56,484 nucleotides of DNA from an uncultured Bacteroidales bacterium (GCA_947072905.1 CAMTKF010000011.1:1-56484); one strand, 5' to 3'; positions 18,153 through 29,326 are shown, numbered from the stretch's first letter. A program made the numbers and translations. The notes: a model not told the origin generated them from the letters alone.

Positions 18153-18513
18153 CTTTGATTATTTAATGACAAACGTCAATATCATAGCATACGACCGCTC
18201 GATGCCGTGCGATATTAACATTTTTGCCATCTGTTTAATTTATTTTATTAAATTTTTCTATTCTACAAAAAATAAAGAAGGAAATCTTGCACCTCATTGC
18301 CTTAGGCGGATTTAGTGCATTGAATCAATAGTTTATATAAATATGGTGCTTTAATCTCATATTGTTATACACACTGAAATGACAGGCATAGTTATTCACA
18401 TTTATTATCAAACTACATCCTTTTTGCGGCAAAGATACAACATTTCGCTGATGCAGGTGTTATAAATACAACTGATTTATCAACTATTTAATCAAATTTA
18501 AATACTTAATCTA
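18153..18513. other. 361-nt intergenic region between prfA and the barrel protein gene
   Basis: The two genes diverge. The only promoter-like word I see is the minus-strand -7 element at 18430-18437, which would give prfA a leader of roughly 270 nt. I found no -7 element for the + strand gene, no convincing small ORF and no strong hairpin. Confidence 0.5.
18430..18437 (-). promoter_or_regulatory. Possible -7 element for prfA-pyrF
   Basis: The minus strand reads TATCTTTG followed by C, a good TAnnTTTG match. A -33 TTTG is not seen at the proper distance. It implies a long prfA leader. Confidence 0.4.
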
Positions 18514-19029
18514 ATGAAAAAAGTCCTTATTGCACTCCTCGCCGTTATAGGCTTAACCATTTCAGCCCAGGCGCAGACTTCACTACAATTCGGTTATGGT
18601 GGTTACACACAGATGGATGCATGCGACATGCACGATGGTATCGGTAATGTAAACACAGCCTGGGGCGGTGTCACAGCCGCAATCTACTTCCAGGCTCTTC
18701 CAAAACTTCAGTTAGGTGCTTCATACACATTCTCATCGAGCAGCTTCAAGCACACCGATGACTGCAACATCTACTACCACGTGATTATGCTCAACGGTAA
18801 GTACGACTACTACCGCAAAGGTATCCTTAAGATGTACGCACACGTAGGTATCGGTGCCGACATCTCGCACATGACATTCGGCGACGACAGCCGCAACAAG
18901 GGCTACTTCGCATTCCAGGTTTCACCCGTATGCGCCGAAGCATCCATCTCACGCTCGGCCTCGCTGTTCGGCGAACTTGGCTTCGGTGCCCAAGGTCTCC
19001 TGCAGGTGGGTGTAAGATTCAAACTCTAA
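18514..19029 (+). CDS. Small outer-membrane beta-barrel protein
   Basis: The protein has 171 residues with a signal peptide of 21 residues (cleavage after AQA). The mature part is a run of amphipathic strands rich in Gly, Tyr and Phe (LQFGYGGYTQM, LQLGASYTFSSSS, LKMYAHVGIGADIS, ASLFGELGFGAQGLLQVGVRF) and ends with Lys-Leu preceded by aromatic-rich strand residues, as in porin-family (OmpA-like/OMP_b-brl) 8-stranded barrels. A four-residue A-C-D-M/D-D-C-N pair of cysteines (DACDM and DDCNI) may form a disulfide. Function is unknown. It is a single gene ending at a strong shared terminator. Confidence 0.8.
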   Translation: MKKVLIALLAVIGLTISAQAQTSLQFGYGGYTQMDACDMHDGIGNVNTAWGGVTAAIYFQALPKLQLGASYTFSSSSFKHTDDCNIYYHVIMLNGKYDYYRKGILKMYAHVGIGADISHMTFGDDSRNKGYFAFQVSPVCAEASISRSASLFGELGFGAQGLLQVGVRFKL

Positions 19030-19043
19030 AGCTATTGATATCC

Positions 19044-19097
19044 ATACATAAAAATATCCGCGGCACTTTTGAGGGTGTCGTGGATATTTTTATGTAT
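19044..19097. terminator. Bidirectional terminator between the barrel gene and glgP
   Basis: Arms at 19044-19059 and 19082-19097 are perfect 16-nt reverse complements, and the stem continues inward with G-U pairs. A and T runs inside the arms let it serve both converging genes. Confidence 0.85.
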
Positions 19098-19110
19098 TAT
19101 CGCGGTTGAA

Positions 19111-21669
19111 TCAGATCCAGCGTGAGAATGCGAAGTCCTGACGGTGGGGCAGGTTTGCATTCCAGGGATACAGACGGTAACCCAGACGGAATACACCGGC
19201 ATCCTTGATCTTAGACTTGAGCTCGTATGTGATTACAGAGCCTTCTTCCTTGACAATCTTGAATTCTTCGCGTGTCACGAACTTTTCAACGCCGTCTTCG
19301 GTGCGGAATACTACCTGTTCGAGGTGGAGGTCCTTACCGATACCGTTGGTGTCTACAACGATTTCTACAGAGTAGGGTTCGCCGGTTACACCGTTGATAA
19401 TATCGGCAGTCTGACGTACGTCGAGAACCTTGACGCCATCCCATTCAGAAGCTACTTTTTCCTTCCAGGCCACGATTTCTTTTGCAAGGGCGTAGTCATG
19501 GGCAACGAGGCGCTTGGAGCGTGCTGCTTCAGGATCGTAGAAGCGTTCGATATAGTCGTCGATCATACGCTTCATTGTGAAGTGGGGAGCGATGTCGCCG
19601 ATAGAACCCTTGATGTATTCGATCCACTTGGGAGAGTAACCCTTTGAGTTCTTTTCGAAATACAGAGGGATGATTTCGTTTTCGAGCATACGGTAGATAG
19701 TGGCAGCGTCGAGCTTGTCCTGCTGGCCCTGATCGGTGAATGTACGCTTGTCGGTGAGCGCCCAACCGGCCTTTTCGTTGAAGCGGTAGCCTTCGTACCA
19801 CCAGCCGTCGAGTACCGAGAAGTTGAGTACGCCGTTCATTTCGGCCTTTTCGCCTGATGTACCCGATGCTTCGAGAGGACGTGTGGGAGTATTGAGCCAG
19901 ATGTCAACACCGGTAACCAGGCGCTTGGCAACGATCATGTTATAGTCTTCGAGGAAGATGATCTTACCCAGGAATTCAGGACGACGTGAGATTTCAACGA
20001 TACGCTTGATGAGGTCCTGACCGGCGCCGTCGGCGGGGTGAGCCTTACCCGAGAAGATGAACTGCACGGGGAACTTCTCGTTGTTTACGATGCGCGAGAG
20101 ACGATCGAGGTCGGTGAAGAGAAGGTGGGCACGCTTGTAAGTGGCGAAACGACGGGCGAAGCCGATGATGAGTGCATTGGGATTGATGCGGTCGAGTACT
20201 TCCATTACTGCCGAGGGATCACCCTGGTTGGCAAGCCATTTTTCCTTGAAGTCGCGCTTTACGAAGTTGATGAACTTGTTCTTGAGCTGACAACGCATGT
20301 TCCAGATCTGTTCATCGGACACATTGAAGATGCCGCTCCATGCTTCGGGGTTAGACTGATCGTAGAATACTTCAGGACCGAGGTTGTTCTTATAGAATTC
20401 TTTCCATTCAGAAGCAGCCCAGGTAGGCATGTGCACACCGTTGGTTACGTAACCTACGTGGCTTTCTTCCCAGCTGTATCCCTTCCAGATACCGGCAAAC
20501 ATCTTCTGCGATACGATACCGTGGAGCTTTGATACGCCGTTGGCTTCCTGGCATGTGTTGAGTGCGAAAACGCTCATAGAGAAACGTTCCTGTGAACCGG
20601 GATTCTCGCGACCCATATCCATAAGTTCCTGCCATGTGATGCCGAGCTTGGCGGGGTAAGAACCCATATACTTGCCGAAGAGTGATTCATCGAAGTAGTC
20701 GTGACCGGCGGGTACGGGAGTGTGAACGGTATAGAGGCTTGATGCACGTACCATTTCGAGGGCTACGTTGAAGTCGAGGTGCTGTTCCTGTACGTACTGA
20801 ACCAGACGCTGCAGGTTGAGCAGGGCTGCGTGGCCTTCGTTGCAGTGATAGATCTGAGAGTGAATGCCGAGCTTGTTGAGCATGAGCACACCACCGATAC
20901 CGAGGAGGTATTCCTGCTTGATACGGTTTTCCCAGTCACCGCCATAGAGCTGGTGAGTGATCTGACGGTCGAATTCAGAGTTCATATCGAAGTCTGTATC
21001 CATCAGATAGAGCTTCATGCGGCCAACGTTAACGCGCCATACGTGGCTGTAAACGATACGGTCGGGATAAGGAACTTCGATGATCATGGGATGACCGTCG
21101 GCGTCCATTACCTGCTCGATGGGGAGCTGGTTGAAGTTCTGGGGTTCGTATTGTGCAATCTGCTGACCTTCAACGCTGAGGGTCTGGGTGAAGTAGCCAT
21201 AGCGATAGAGGAAACCTACGGCAGTCATGTCGATGCATGAGTCTGAAGCTTCCTTGATATAGTCACCGGCGAGTACACCAAGACCGCCTGAATATATTTT
21301 GAGACATGAGCACAGACCATATTCCATTGAGAAATATGAGATAGAGGGAACATCCTTGCGCATGGGCTTTGCAAGATATTCGCGCATCTGGGCATATACG
21401 TTGGCGATACGGTCCATCATCACCTTGTCGGCGAGGATTTCGTCGATACGGTCTGATGAAAGACGATGCAGCAGCATTACGGGGTTTTCGCCTGTGCTGC
21501 GCCAAAGGTCGTGGTTGAGGTCGCGGAAGAGCGATTTACCTTCACTGTTCCATACCCACCACAGGTTGTGAGCCATCTCTTCGAGGGGCTTGAGCTGTGC
21601 GGGTAATTCGGCTCTAACTGTAACGTCACGCCATACGGGTGCGTTAGTTTTGCTTACCGGTAGTTTCAT
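19111..21669 (-). CDS. glgP: Alpha-glucan (glycogen) phosphorylase
   Basis: The protein has 852 residues, GT35 family of the shorter type that carries an N-terminal DUF3417-like segment ([20 protein letters not shown]). It releases glucose 1-phosphate from glycogen or maltodextrin using pyridoxal phosphate. The PLP-lysine motif is [15 protein letters not shown]; other markers are [51 protein letters not shown] and the phosphate-site region. It lies 30 nt downstream of the glycogen synthase gene on the same strand, so synthesis and breakdown enzymes are one operon. The codon bias suggests high expression. Confidence 0.95.
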   Translation of the reverse strand: MKLPVSKTNAPVWRDVTVRAELPAQLKPLEEMAHNLWWVWNSEGKSLFRDLNHDLWRSTGENPVMLLHRLSSDRIDEILADKVMMDRIANVYAQMREYLAKPMRKDVPSISYFSMEYGLCSCLKIYSGGLGVLAGDYIKEASDSCIDMTAVGFLYRYGYFTQTLSVEGQQIAQYEPQNFNQLPIEQVMDADGHPMIIEVPYPDRIVYSHVWRVNVGRMKLYLMDTDFDMNSEFDRQITHQLYGGDWENRIKQEYLLGIGGVLMLNKLGIHSQIYHCNEGHAALLNLQRLVQYVQEQHLDFNVALEMVRASSLYTVHTPVPAGHDYFDESLFGKYMGSYPAKLGITWQELMDMGRENPGSQERFSMSVFALNTCQEANGVSKLHGIVSQKMFAGIWKGYSWEESHVGYVTNGVHMPTWAASEWKEFYKNNLGPEVFYDQSNPEAWSGIFNVSDEQIWNMRCQLKNKFINFVKRDFKEKWLANQGDPSAVMEVLDRINPNALIIGFARRFATYKRAHLLFTDLDRLSRIVNNEKFPVQFIFSGKAHPADGAGQDLIKRIVEISRRPEFLGKIIFLEDYNMIVAKRLVTGVDIWLNTPTRPLEASGTSGEKAEMNGVLNFSVLDGWWYEGYRFNEKAGWALTDKRTFTDQGQQDKLDAATIYRMLENEIIPLYFEKNSKGYSPKWIEYIKGSIGDIAPHFTMKRMIDDYIERFYDPEAARSKRLVAHDYALAKEIVAWKEKVASEWDGVKVLDVRQTADIINGVTGEPYSVEIVVDTNGIGKDLHLEQVVFRTEDGVEKFVTREEFKIVKEEGSVITYELKSKIKDAGVFRLGYRLYPWNANLPHRQDFAFSRWI

Positions 21670-21699
21670 TTTAGCTATATTATCTAAAGTTTCTTGTAT

Positions 21700-23340
21700 T
21701 TATTTCTTATGATTTTTCAGAGCGATATCGTATGCTTCATCATAGTATTTGATGACGTTGCTCCAGTCGGCTTGTTCGGCGGTGGCCATCGCAGCCTTCG
21801 ATATCATGGCGCGCTGATTGCTGTCGGCGCTCATGAGCTTGAGCAGATCGTCTGATATGTTTCTTACCACTTCATCGTAGTTTGAGTCGGTGCGCATCAC
21901 TGCCACTACCCCGCAGTCGGCAAAGGTATTTTCTGTAGTGGTGCGTATCCATTGGCCGAAACCCGAGAGTGATGTGGTGACTGTGGGAACTCCGAAGGCC
22001 ACGCTTTCGAGCGGTGTGTAACCCCATGGTTCGTAGTACGAGGGAAACACAGTGGCATCCATACCTATGAGCAGATCGTAGTAGCTCATGTTGAACACAC
22101 CGTCGTGGCCGTTGAGATAGCACGGTACGTAGATTGCAGTCACAGCGCCGTGAGCCTCGGCCGAAGCAAATCCCAGCTGATGCAGGCGCATGTTTATCGG
22201 ATCCTCGTTGTAGTTATTTAGATTGTGAGTGATCACAGCATCGGCAAGACGTGTATTCAGACCCTCGGTGAGTGATGCAACCAAGTCGGTGCGGGGTGCA
22301 CCTACCCAGGCGGGAACCATCACAAAGGCAAGAACGGGCTTGGGTGTGCCGGTCTCGTTAAGACGGGCGAGCACGTCGCAATACACATCAATACCTTTGT
22401 TGTGATATTCACAGCGGCCTGAAGTGGCCATGATAAATGTATCGTCTGTAAAGTTGCGTCCGGTGAGGGCGTTTGCCACCTCGATCATTTTGGCACGGGC
22501 TGCTTTGCGGGCCTTGTCATACTTCTTTCCCTGAGGAACGAATCCGGGTTCAAAGCCGTTGGGGGTCACTACATCGGGCTTGCGTTCAAGAAGCTGCTCG
22601 CACTCCATGGCAGTCACATCGCTTACGGTTGTGAAGCAGTCGGCAGCATGAGCCGCAGCCTTCTCAAGCGAGTGTTTTGACTGCATGTTAAGCTCGGCAG
22701 CCATCTGGTCGCCATTGTATCCTTTGAGATAGTCATAGAGGGGCTTGCCGTTGCCGCAGATACTGCGACCTATGCAAGTGGCATGGGTGGTGAATACGGT
22801 CATGGCTTCGGGTACGCGAGCCTTCACGGTAAGCAAACCGGCGCCGAGAATCCATTCATCAAAATGAGCTACAACATTACCGGCCTTTGCACCTAAAAAC
22901 TCTACAAGGCTCTCTATGACAGCAGCGGCTGCGCGTCCAAAGGCGCAAGCCTCGTCGTAATCGCCGTATGCATGGAGGGAGTCCACTCCGTATTTGTCCC
23001 ACATCCAGCCGTAAAAAGAATCTTTCGACGCATACATGGCATCGAATTTCACCAACACTGCTATAGGACGTCCCGGAATTTCCCAACGGCCTACACGTAC
23101 GGCCAAGCCTTCGGGAAGCAACGCTGTTTCACGCCATTTCTTGAGTATTGTTTTTGATTCTTTAAAATCGAGTGCAGGGCGCTCTTCGGTCCATACATCC
23201 GGACCTATAAAAATTACTTGATCCTTATGGAGCTTCTGGAGGGTTTTCGCCTTGGTAGACAGAACAGTGTAGATACCACCTACTTTATTACAAACCTCCC
23301 ACGAAGCTTCGAAGATATAATTGATGTCTTCGTTGGGCAT
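21700..23340 (-). CDS. GT3-type (eukaryote-like) glycogen synthase
   Basis: The protein has 546 residues from the ATG at 23340. An upstream in-frame ATG at 23406 precedes the promoter and is rejected. The sequence is that of the GT3 family, the yeast/animal-type UDP-glucose-dependent glycogen synthases that Bacteroidota use instead of GlgA. Markers are IFEASWEVCNKVGGIYTVLSTKA at the N-terminus, the long FTTHATCIGRSICGNG segment, VTPNGFEPGFVP, and the C-terminal sugar-nucleotide site FPSYYEPWGYTPLESVAFGVP. Glycogen elongation in the cytosol is the expected role, supported by glgP directly downstream. A -33/-7 promoter lies just upstream. Confidence 0.93.
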   Translation of the reverse strand: MPNEDINYIFEASWEVCNKVGGIYTVLSTKAKTLQKLHKDQVIFIGPDVWTEERPALDFKESKTILKKWRETALLPEGLAVRVGRWEIPGRPIAVLVKFDAMYASKDSFYGWMWDKYGVDSLHAYGDYDEACAFGRAAAAVIESLVEFLGAKAGNVVAHFDEWILGAGLLTVKARVPEAMTVFTTHATCIGRSICGNGKPLYDYLKGYNGDQMAAELNMQSKHSLEKAAAHAADCFTTVSDVTAMECEQLLERKPDVVTPNGFEPGFVPQGKKYDKARKAARAKMIEVANALTGRNFTDDTFIMATSGRCEYHNKGIDVYCDVLARLNETGTPKPVLAFVMVPAWVGAPRTDLVASLTEGLNTRLADAVITHNLNNYNEDPINMRLHQLGFASAEAHGAVTAIYVPCYLNGHDGVFNMSYYDLLIGMDATVFPSYYEPWGYTPLESVAFGVPTVTTSLSGFGQWIRTTTENTFADCGVVAVMRTDSNYDEVVRNISDDLLKLMSADSNQRAMISKAAMATAEQADWSNVIKYYDEAYDIALKNHKK

Positions 23341-23366
23341 AAACAAATATATACTTTTTCGAGCCG

Positions 23367-23397
23367 CAAAGGTAGTGATTTTTTGTGAATTATCAAA
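23367..23397 (-). promoter_or_regulatory. Promoter of the glycogen synthase-glgP operon
   Basis: On the minus strand, TTTG (23394-23397) and TACCTTTG (23367-23374) are 19 nt apart. Transcription should begin near 23360, about 20 nt before the ATG at 23340. Confidence 0.82.
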
Positions 23398-23452
23398 ATG
23401 ATTCAAACGATATTATGGTATAATCCGGTTTTTTCGTTAATTTCGGGCAATA

Positions 23453-23665
23453 CTACATTCCAAAGTGATACGCAATATCCCTGCGTGCGTAAGTACCGCC
23501 GTAACGTCCTGCTTTGGCAATTATACCTTTAGCATTTGTACGTTCAATCCATGCCTTTGGGGAAAGAGTAAAGGCATTTAAGCCCGCATCCTTTTTAACC
23601 CCCTCGAATTCGAGGGGGGTAAAAATCGGGATTATATAGACTCTCCCAAATGCCAAGAAACTCAA
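23453..23665 (-). pseudogene. KilA-N domain gene remnant
   Basis: An open stretch of 70 codons whose last two thirds matches the KilA-N DNA-binding domain: LEFEGVKKDAGLNAFTLSP, then WIERTNAKGI and AGRYGGTYARRDIAYHFG, followed at once by Met-stop. In intact members the text continues after the 'AHKDIAFEFA' position with a helical part (about 20-30 more residues at least), so the gene is cut off mid-domain. The first 15-20 codons (MSFLAFGRVYII..) do not match and are probably flanking DNA. KilA-N proteins are phage-, plasmid- and genomic-island-associated regulators, so this looks like the debris of a lost mobile element. No attachment site or other phage gene is seen nearby. Confidence 0.7.
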
Positions 23666-23778
23666 TTGTATTACGGTCCAATTACCGATAACAGCAGTAG
23701 GATCGTTGCTCTGTAATCTTTTTTATCGGCTTTTAATTTCTTTAACACTAAGGGTTATCTTGAAACACTCGAAAAAAG

Positions 23779-23786
23779 TAACTTTG
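23779..23786 (+). promoter_or_regulatory. -7 element of the rmuC promoter
   Basis: TAACTTTG followed by C fits the consensus. The nearest TTG upstream (23760-23762) is 16 nt away, shorter than usual. The start point would lie near 23793, about 15 nt before the ATG. Confidence 0.6.
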
Positions 23787-23807
23787 CAATAATAAAACAG
23801 CTAAATC

Positions 23808-25190
23808 ATGATATATGCCCTGATTGCTCTTGCCATAGCGCTTGTAGCTTGTATTTTTTTATGCTTTAAACTTTCGGTAAAGTCCGGCGGTAGTGTCGGC
23901 AATGAAGAACGTATACGTACGCTCGAAGCCGACTTCAACAAACTGCTCACCGAAAAAGCCATCCTGCAGGAGCGCTTTGACCAAGCCAACAAACGCCTTG
24001 CCGCCGAGCTGCAATCAGAGGAGAAACGTATAAACGAGCTGAAGGATTCGCACAACCGTCAGCTTGCCGAGCTGAAAGAATCGCACGCAGCCCAGATTGC
24101 CATGCTCAACGATGAGCATGCCCGACAATTGGCTGATGAAAGAGCTTCGGTAGGAGAACGGTTCAAAGCACTTGCCGCCGACATACTCAATGCCAATTCG
24201 CAGCAGCTCGACCGCAACAGCCGTATAAGCATAGAAGCCGCTCTGGCTCCGATGAAAACTTCCCTTGAGGCTTTTACCAAGGGCTATCGCGAATGTTACG
24301 ACATAGAGAACCGCGACCGCCTGTCGCTGCGTGAGGAGATACGTTCGCTCCACGAGCTGAACACGCGAGTGGAGAAGGAAGCCGGAAAACTGGCCTCTGC
24401 CCTCAAAGGCGACACCCGCGTGCAGGGCCGCTGGGGAGAGATGATGCTGGCCAATATCCTTGAACACTCAGGGCTGCAGGAGGGCCGCTGGTTTGTTACA
24501 CAGGAGTCATCTGCCGATGAAGATGGGCGTCAGCTGCGCCCCGACGCCGTGATACATTGCCCCAAAAATCGCGATATAATCATTGATTCAAAGGTGTCGC
24601 TGTCAGATTACCTGAGGATGCTCGAAGCAGATTCGCCCGAGCAGAAAAGCTCTTTTGCTAAAGCTCATCTGCGCTCTGTTGAAGCGCACATAAAGGAACT
24701 GCGCGACAAGGACTATCAAAGCAAAATAGGTGCTAAAAACGGTGATTTCGTATTGATGTTCATGCCACATGAGGGCGCTTACATCGAAGCGATGAATGCC
24801 AACCCCGACATTTGGCAGAAAGCCTACGAAGGGCATGTAATCATAGTGTCGCCCACTCACCTCGTGACCGTAGTGCGCCTTGTGGAGCAGATGTGGCAAA
24901 ATGAGGACCGCACCGTAAATTCTGAAAAAATAGCCGTCACAGGCCAAAAGATGATAGACAGCGTGCAGGCCTTCCTGAAGGATATGGACGACTTGGGCAA
25001 ATCAATTGACAAGAGCCAACAGATGTACTCATCGGCCCTTAAGAGATTGACCACCGGCAACAACAATGTGCTCAGAGTGGCCGAGAATCTGAAACAGCTC
25101 GGCATAAAGTCTAAGAAAGCCCTGCCCGAGCGTTTTGCAGAATTAGAGGAAGATACAGAAAGCGACGGCGCCGAAGCATTGCTGCCTTAG
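23808..25190 (+). CDS. rmuC: DNA recombination protein RmuC
   Basis: The protein has 460 residues. A single N-terminal membrane helix (residues 2-19) is followed by a coiled coil at about 40-130 (heptads rich in Glu, Gln, Lys and Leu) and the RmuC nuclease-like domain at about 150-420: VQGRWGEMMLANILEHSGL, RPDAVIHCP..RDIIIDSKVSLSDY, FVLMFMPHEGAYIEAM and VIIVSPTHLVTVVRLVEQMW. This endonuclease-fold family limits inversions at short repeats in E. coli, and the molecular role is not fully known. The gene is monocistronic and converges with the sigma factor gene. Confidence 0.95.
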   Translation: MIYALIALAIALVACIFLCFKLSVKSGGSVGNEERIRTLEADFNKLLTEKAILQERFDQANKRLAAELQSEEKRINELKDSHNRQLAELKESHAAQIAMLNDEHARQLADERASVGERFKALAADILNANSQQLDRNSRISIEAALAPMKTSLEAFTKGYRECYDIENRDRLSLREEIRSLHELNTRVEKEAGKLASALKGDTRVQGRWGEMMLANILEHSGLQEGRWFVTQESSADEDGRQLRPDAVIHCPKNRDIIIDSKVSLSDYLRMLEADSPEQKSSFAKAHLRSVEAHIKELRDKDYQSKIGAKNGDFVLMFMPHEGAYIEAMNANPDIWQKAYEGHVIIVSPTHLVTVVRLVEQMWQNEDRTVNSEKIAVTGQKMIDSVQAFLKDMDDLGKSIDKSQQMYSSALKRLTTGNNNVLRVAENLKQLGIKSKKALPERFAELEEDTESDGAEALLP

Positions 25191-25224
25191 CGCCGGTCAC
25201 TTTATATATCCCGCACGGTATATA

Positions 25225-25743
25225 TCAATCCGCACGATAGTCTCTCAGCTCGTTCTGCAGACGTTTGCGCGCAAAGAATATTCGGCTTTTGATGGTGCCG
25301 AGCGGAATGCCCGTGGCTTCGGAAATCTCGGCATATTTATAACCGGCCAGGTGCATCGAGAACGGCACTCTGAGATCGTCGGTAAATGAATCTATTATGG
25401 CATGAATCTCCTTTGAGGCTATTGCACCCTCGGGGGTCTCAAAGCCGCTGTTCTGCGGCATCGACAGGTGATACAGATCCTCGGTGCGGTCAATCACCGT
25501 ATTGGCTCGCACGGCCTTGCGGTAATTGTTTATGAAGATATTGCGCATTATGGTAAACACCCAACCCTTGAAGTTTACATTATCGACATATTTTTCCTCA
25601 TTGTCGAGCACTTTCAGTGTAGTGTCCTGCAAGAGGTCATAAGCGTCATCATGGTTGGAGGTGAGTAGATACGCGAAGTTGAGTAGATTATCTTGTACTG
25701 CAAGTAACTTTGCTTCAAAAGTTTTATTTAACATAGTCTGCAT
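25225..25743 (-). CDS. ECF-type RNA polymerase sigma factor
   Basis: The protein has 172 residues (an in-frame ATG three codons later, at 25734, is also possible). Region 2 is seen in LLTSNHDDAYDLLQDTTLKVL and FKGWVFTIMRNIFINNYRK; region 4 in VPFSMHLAGYKYAEISEATGIPLGTIKSRIFFARKRLQ, the usual sigma-70 helix-turn-helix. This is a small group 4 (ECF) sigma factor of the common Bacteroidota type. No FecR-like anti-sigma gene or SusC/D pair is adjacent, so it is not the usual TonB-linked signalling cassette; the target regulon is unknown. It lies between rmuC (convergent) and the secA terminator. Confidence 0.92.
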   Translation of the reverse strand: MQTMLNKTFEAKLLAVQDNLLNFAYLLTSNHDDAYDLLQDTTLKVLDNEEKYVDNVNFKGWVFTIMRNIFINNYRKAVRANTVIDRTEDLYHLSMPQNSGFETPEGAIASKEIHAIIDSFTDDLRVPFSMHLAGYKYAEISEATGIPLGTIKSRIFFARKRLQNELRDYRAD

Positions 25744-25811
25744 AAAGTTATCAAGTGAATAAACATAGGTGTTTCATGGCCGAAAACTCTTTACGACCTA
25801 CAATAAAAACA

Positions 25812-25838
25812 AATGTCCGCACCGATGGTGCGGACATT
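25812..25838 (-). terminator. Terminator of secA
   Basis: A perfect 12-bp stem (arms 25812-25823 and 25827-25838) with a 3-nt loop is followed on the minus strand by TGTTTTTATTG. Confidence 0.88.
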
Positions 25839-25876
25839 AAGATTATTTATAAGTCGTTAATTGGCGATTTAACAAA

Positions 25877-28800
25877 TTATTGATTCTTACCATGGCAGTT
25901 CTTGTATTTTTTGCCCGAACCGCATGGGCAGGGATCATTGCGGCCTACTTTGGGACCTGACTTGATGGGAGAAGTGCGTCTAACCTCGCCCTGAGGTGCC
26001 GATGCTGCAGCGCGTTTTTCTTCCTCGCCCGGTACAGAAGCTTTAGTGGCGCTGTAATTGTACTTGTGGGGCATTTCGGGTCCGGCTTCTTTAAGCTCGG
26101 GAGCAGGTTTCGGCTTGGGCTGAGGTTCGGGTTCAGGCTCTGAGGTCTCGGTGGCTGTATTCACCTCTGTTTCCACATTATGCTGCTGAGGCTGTGGAGC
26201 TGAGGTAGTGGCGGCTTCGCGCACGGGGATGTGGGCGCGCATAAGGGCGCTTACCATCTTGGCGTTAAGGCGTCCGAGCATATCCTGGAACAGGTTGAAT
26301 GCCTCTACCTTGTAAATCACCAACGGATCTTTCTGCTCGTATGATGCATTCTGCACCGACTGGCGCAGCTGGTCGAGTTCGCGCAGATGATTCATCCACA
26401 TATCGTCGATGGTGACGAGCGAGAGAGCTTTCTGCCATTCCTTGATTATGCAACGGCCTTCGGTAGCCATAGCTTCCTCAAGGTCGATGCGCAGGTTGAA
26501 CTGGCGTTTGCCATCACTTACAGGAACTATTATCTTACCACGGTAGTCATTGTTCTCGAGGATGCTCTTGATAACCGGAAGTGCGATCTCGCGTATGCGG
26601 TCGTCCTTGCGGTTGAGAGCTTCCATAGCGGCATCGTGGAGAGCATCTACGCGTTCCTGGCGCGACAGGCTGTTGTACTGCTTTTCGTCAAACGGAGGTT
26701 CAATGGCGAAGATGCGGTAGATTTCGAGAGCCATTGCGGGATAGTCGATAGCGTTGTCGAACTGATCAACCAGAGCTTCCACGCTGTCGTATATCATGTT
26801 GGCGATATCTATACCGAGGCGTTCACCCTTGAGGGCGTGCTGACGACGGGTGTAGATATAGTTGCGCTGCTTGTTCATCACGTCATCGTATTCCACAAGA
26901 CGCTTACGTATACCGAAGTTGTTTTCTTCAACGCGGCGCTGAGCCTTCTCTATGGCGTTGTTTACCATCTTGTGCTCGATTACATCACCTTCCTGGTAGC
27001 CGAGTGTGTCGAGGAGTTTCATCACACGGTCGGTGGCGAAAAGACGCATCAACTGGTCTTCAAACGATACGAAGAATACCGAAGAACCCGGGTCGCCCTG
27101 ACGGCCGGCACGTCCGCGGAGCTGACGGTCGACGCGACGGCTTTCGTGGCGTTCGGTACCGATGATGGCCAGACCGCCTATGCCCTTGTCTTTCACGATT
27201 TCCATATCCTGCATGGCCTTGACCTCGGCGGGGAGCTTGATGTCGGTACCACGGCCGGCCATGTTGGTGGCAATGGTCACGGCTCCGGGCAGACCGGCAA
27301 GAGCCACGATTTCTGCCTCGCGCTGGTGCAGTTTGGCGTTAAGTACCTGATGCTTGATCTTGCGCATATCGAGCATTCGGCTGAGCAACTCAGATATTTC
27401 TACTGAAGTGGTACCCACGAGCACCGGACGGCCTATGGCATGCAGGCGCTCGATTTCGGCAATCACGGCTGCGTATTTCTCTTTCTTGGTCTTGTACACG
27501 CGGTCGTTCATGTCTATACGTGCAACCGGACGGTTGGTAGGAATAGTCACGATTTCGAGCTTGTACACATCCCAGAATTCACCGGCTTCGGTTTCGGCTG
27601 TACCGGTCATACCGGCCAACTTGTGATACATGCGGAAGTAGTTCTGCAGGGTGATTGTAGCGAAGGTCTGTGTGGCGGCCTCAACCTTCACACCTTCCTT
27701 GGCCTCGATAGCCTGGTGAAGACCGTCGCTGTAGCGGCGACCTTCCATAATACGGCCGGTCTGCTCGTCTACGATTTTCACCTTATTGTCGTCGATGACA
27801 TATTCAACCTCGCGTTCAAAGAGGGTGTATGCCTTCAGGAGCTGTGTCACGGTATGTACGCGCTCGGCCTTCACGGCATAGTCGGCCATAAGCTCGTCTT
27901 TCTTGTTCTGACGTTCTTCCTTGTCGGCTATGTGTTCCAGTTCTGAGAGCTGGCCGGCGATGTCGGGCAGCACAAAGAAGTTTGGATCGTCAATTTTGCC
28001 GGTAAGTTCATCCAGGCCCTTGTCGGTAAGTTCAACCGAGCGGTTCTTTTCGTCGATTACGAAGTACAGGGGATCTGTCACTATGGGCATTTCACGGGCA
28101 TTGTCCTGCAGATAGTGAGCTTCTGTTTCGAGCAGAAGGGTCTTCATACCTTCCTGGCTCAGGAACTTGATAAGGGCGCCGTATTTGGGCAGACCTTTGT
28201 AAGCTCTGAAAAGGAGCAATGCACCTTCTTTCTGAGTTTCCTTGTCGTCGGATGCAATCTTGGCTTTGGCGTCGGCCAGAATCTTGTTGATAAGACGACG
28301 CTGAGCCTCAACTACCTTCTCTACATTGTACTTATATTCATTGAAGTACTGTTCCTCGCCTTTGGGCACGGGACCTGAGATAATGAGCGGTGTACGGGCA
28401 TCGTCGATAAGAACTGAGTCGACCTCATCGACAATTGCGTAGTAGTGCGAACGCTGTACCATGTCTTCTGGAGCCATGGCCATGTTATCGCGAAGATAGT
28501 CGAAACCAAACTCGTTGTTTGTACCGTAAGTGATGTCGCAGTTGTATGCGGCGCGGCGGGCGGCTGTGTTGGGCTGATGCTTGTCGATGCAGTCGATTGT
28601 AGAGCCGAGGAACTGGTAGATGGGCCCCATCCACTCCGAGTCGCGCTTGGCCAGGTAATCGTTCACTGTAACCACGTGCACACCGCGGCCGGTGAGCGAG
28701 CGCAGGAATACAGGCAGGGTAGCCACAAGGGTTTTACCTTCACCGGTGGCCATTTCGGCAATTTTACCTTCATTGAGCACCTTACCGCCCACCATCTGCA

Positions 28801-29326
28801 CATCGTAGTGTTCCATGTCCCAGGTAACTTCATTACCGCCGGCAATCCAGTGGTTCTTGTAGATGGCCTTGTCGCCTTCGATGGTAAGGAAGTCGCATCC
28901 GCGGCCGGCAAATTCACGGTCGAGGTCGGTGGCGCTTACTTCGATTGTCTCATTCTGTGCAAATCGACGGGCAGTGTCGCGCATGGCGGCGAAAACCACA
29001 GGGAGGTGTTCGTCGAGTTTAACCTCCAGTGTATCCTTGATATTCTTTTCAAGTTGGTCAATTTCTTCCCACAGGGGCTGACGTTTGTCAAGCGGCAGGG
29101 TTTCAATCTCAGCCTTAAGTTCCTTGATACGGTCTTCATCGGCCTTGACGGCGCCATGTATATCGGCGCGTATGTCAGCTACACGCTGACGCAGCTCATC
29201 GTTGCTCAGGGCGGCCATCTCGGGCTTGAGCGGAGTTATGTTTTTCTCCACATAGTCGAGATATTTCTTACGGTCGCGTTCGGCTTTAGAGCCAAAAATG
29301 CTTTTAAGGAATGATTCGAGTGACAT
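25877..29326 (-). CDS. secA: Protein translocase ATPase SecA
   Basis: The protein has 1149 residues, the ATPase motor that drives proteins through SecYEG. Walker A is [14 protein letters not shown], Walker B region [20 protein letters not shown], and the second ATP-binding domain contains [12 protein letters not shown] and [19 protein letters not shown]. The protein is about 250 residues longer than the E. coli form: Bacteroidota-type insertions occur near residues 40-110 and after the ISGP motif, plus a Pro/Glu/Lys-rich C-terminal linker (about 1060-1125). The last 22 residues hold the zinc/SecB-binding motif [17 protein letters not shown]. It is monocistronic. Confidence 0.98.
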   Translation of the reverse strand: MSLESFLKSIFGSKAERDRKKYLDYVEKNITPLKPEMAALSNDELRQRVADIRADIHGAVKADEDRIKELKAEIETLPLDKRQPLWEEIDQLEKNIKDTLEVKLDEHLPVVFAAMRDTARRFAQNETIEVSATDLDREFAGRGCDFLTIEGDKAIYKNHWIAGGNEVTWDMEHYDVQMVGGKVLNEGKIAEMATGEGKTLVATLPVFLRSLTGRGVHVVTVNDYLAKRDSEWMGPIYQFLGSTIDCIDKHQPNTAARRAAYNCDITYGTNNEFGFDYLRDNMAMAPEDMVQRSHYYAIVDEVDSVLIDDARTPLIISGPVPKGEEQYFNEYKYNVEKVVEAQRRLINKILADAKAKIASDDKETQKEGALLLFRAYKGLPKYGALIKFLSQEGMKTLLLETEAHYLQDNAREMPIVTDPLYFVIDEKNRSVELTDKGLDELTGKIDDPNFFVLPDIAGQLSELEHIADKEERQNKKDELMADYAVKAERVHTVTQLLKAYTLFEREVEYVIDDNKVKIVDEQTGRIMEGRRYSDGLHQAIEAKEGVKVEAATQTFATITLQNYFRMYHKLAGMTGTAETEAGEFWDVYKLEIVTIPTNRPVARIDMNDRVYKTKKEKYAAVIAEIERLHAIGRPVLVGTTSVEISELLSRMLDMRKIKHQVLNAKLHQREAEIVALAGLPGAVTIATNMAGRGTDIKLPAEVKAMQDMEIVKDKGIGGLAIIGTERHESRRVDRQLRGRAGRQGDPGSSVFFVSFEDQLMRLFATDRVMKLLDTLGYQEGDVIEHKMVNNAIEKAQRRVEENNFGIRKRLVEYDDVMNKQRNYIYTRRQHALKGERLGIDIANMIYDSVEALVDQFDNAIDYPAMALEIYRIFAIEPPFDEKQYNSLSRQERVDALHDAAMEALNRKDDRIREIALPVIKSILENNDYRGKIIVPVSDGKRQFNLRIDLEEAMATEGRCIIKEWQKALSLVTIDDMWMNHLRELDQLRQSVQNASYEQKDPLVIYKVEAFNLFQDMLGRLNAKMVSALMRAHIPVREAATTSAPQPQQHNVETEVNTATETSEPEPEPQPKPKPAPELKEAGPEMPHKYNYSATKASVPGEEEKRAAASAPQGEVRRTSPIKSGPKVGRNDPCPCGSGKKYKNCHGKNQ

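Noticed and set aside
26387-27406. Long frame of 339 codons on the + strand inside secA
   Set aside because: It is a shadow of the GC-biased third-position pattern of secA; the translation matches no family and the secA frame is unmistakable. The same holds for the other long antisense frames over cca, M24 and prfA.
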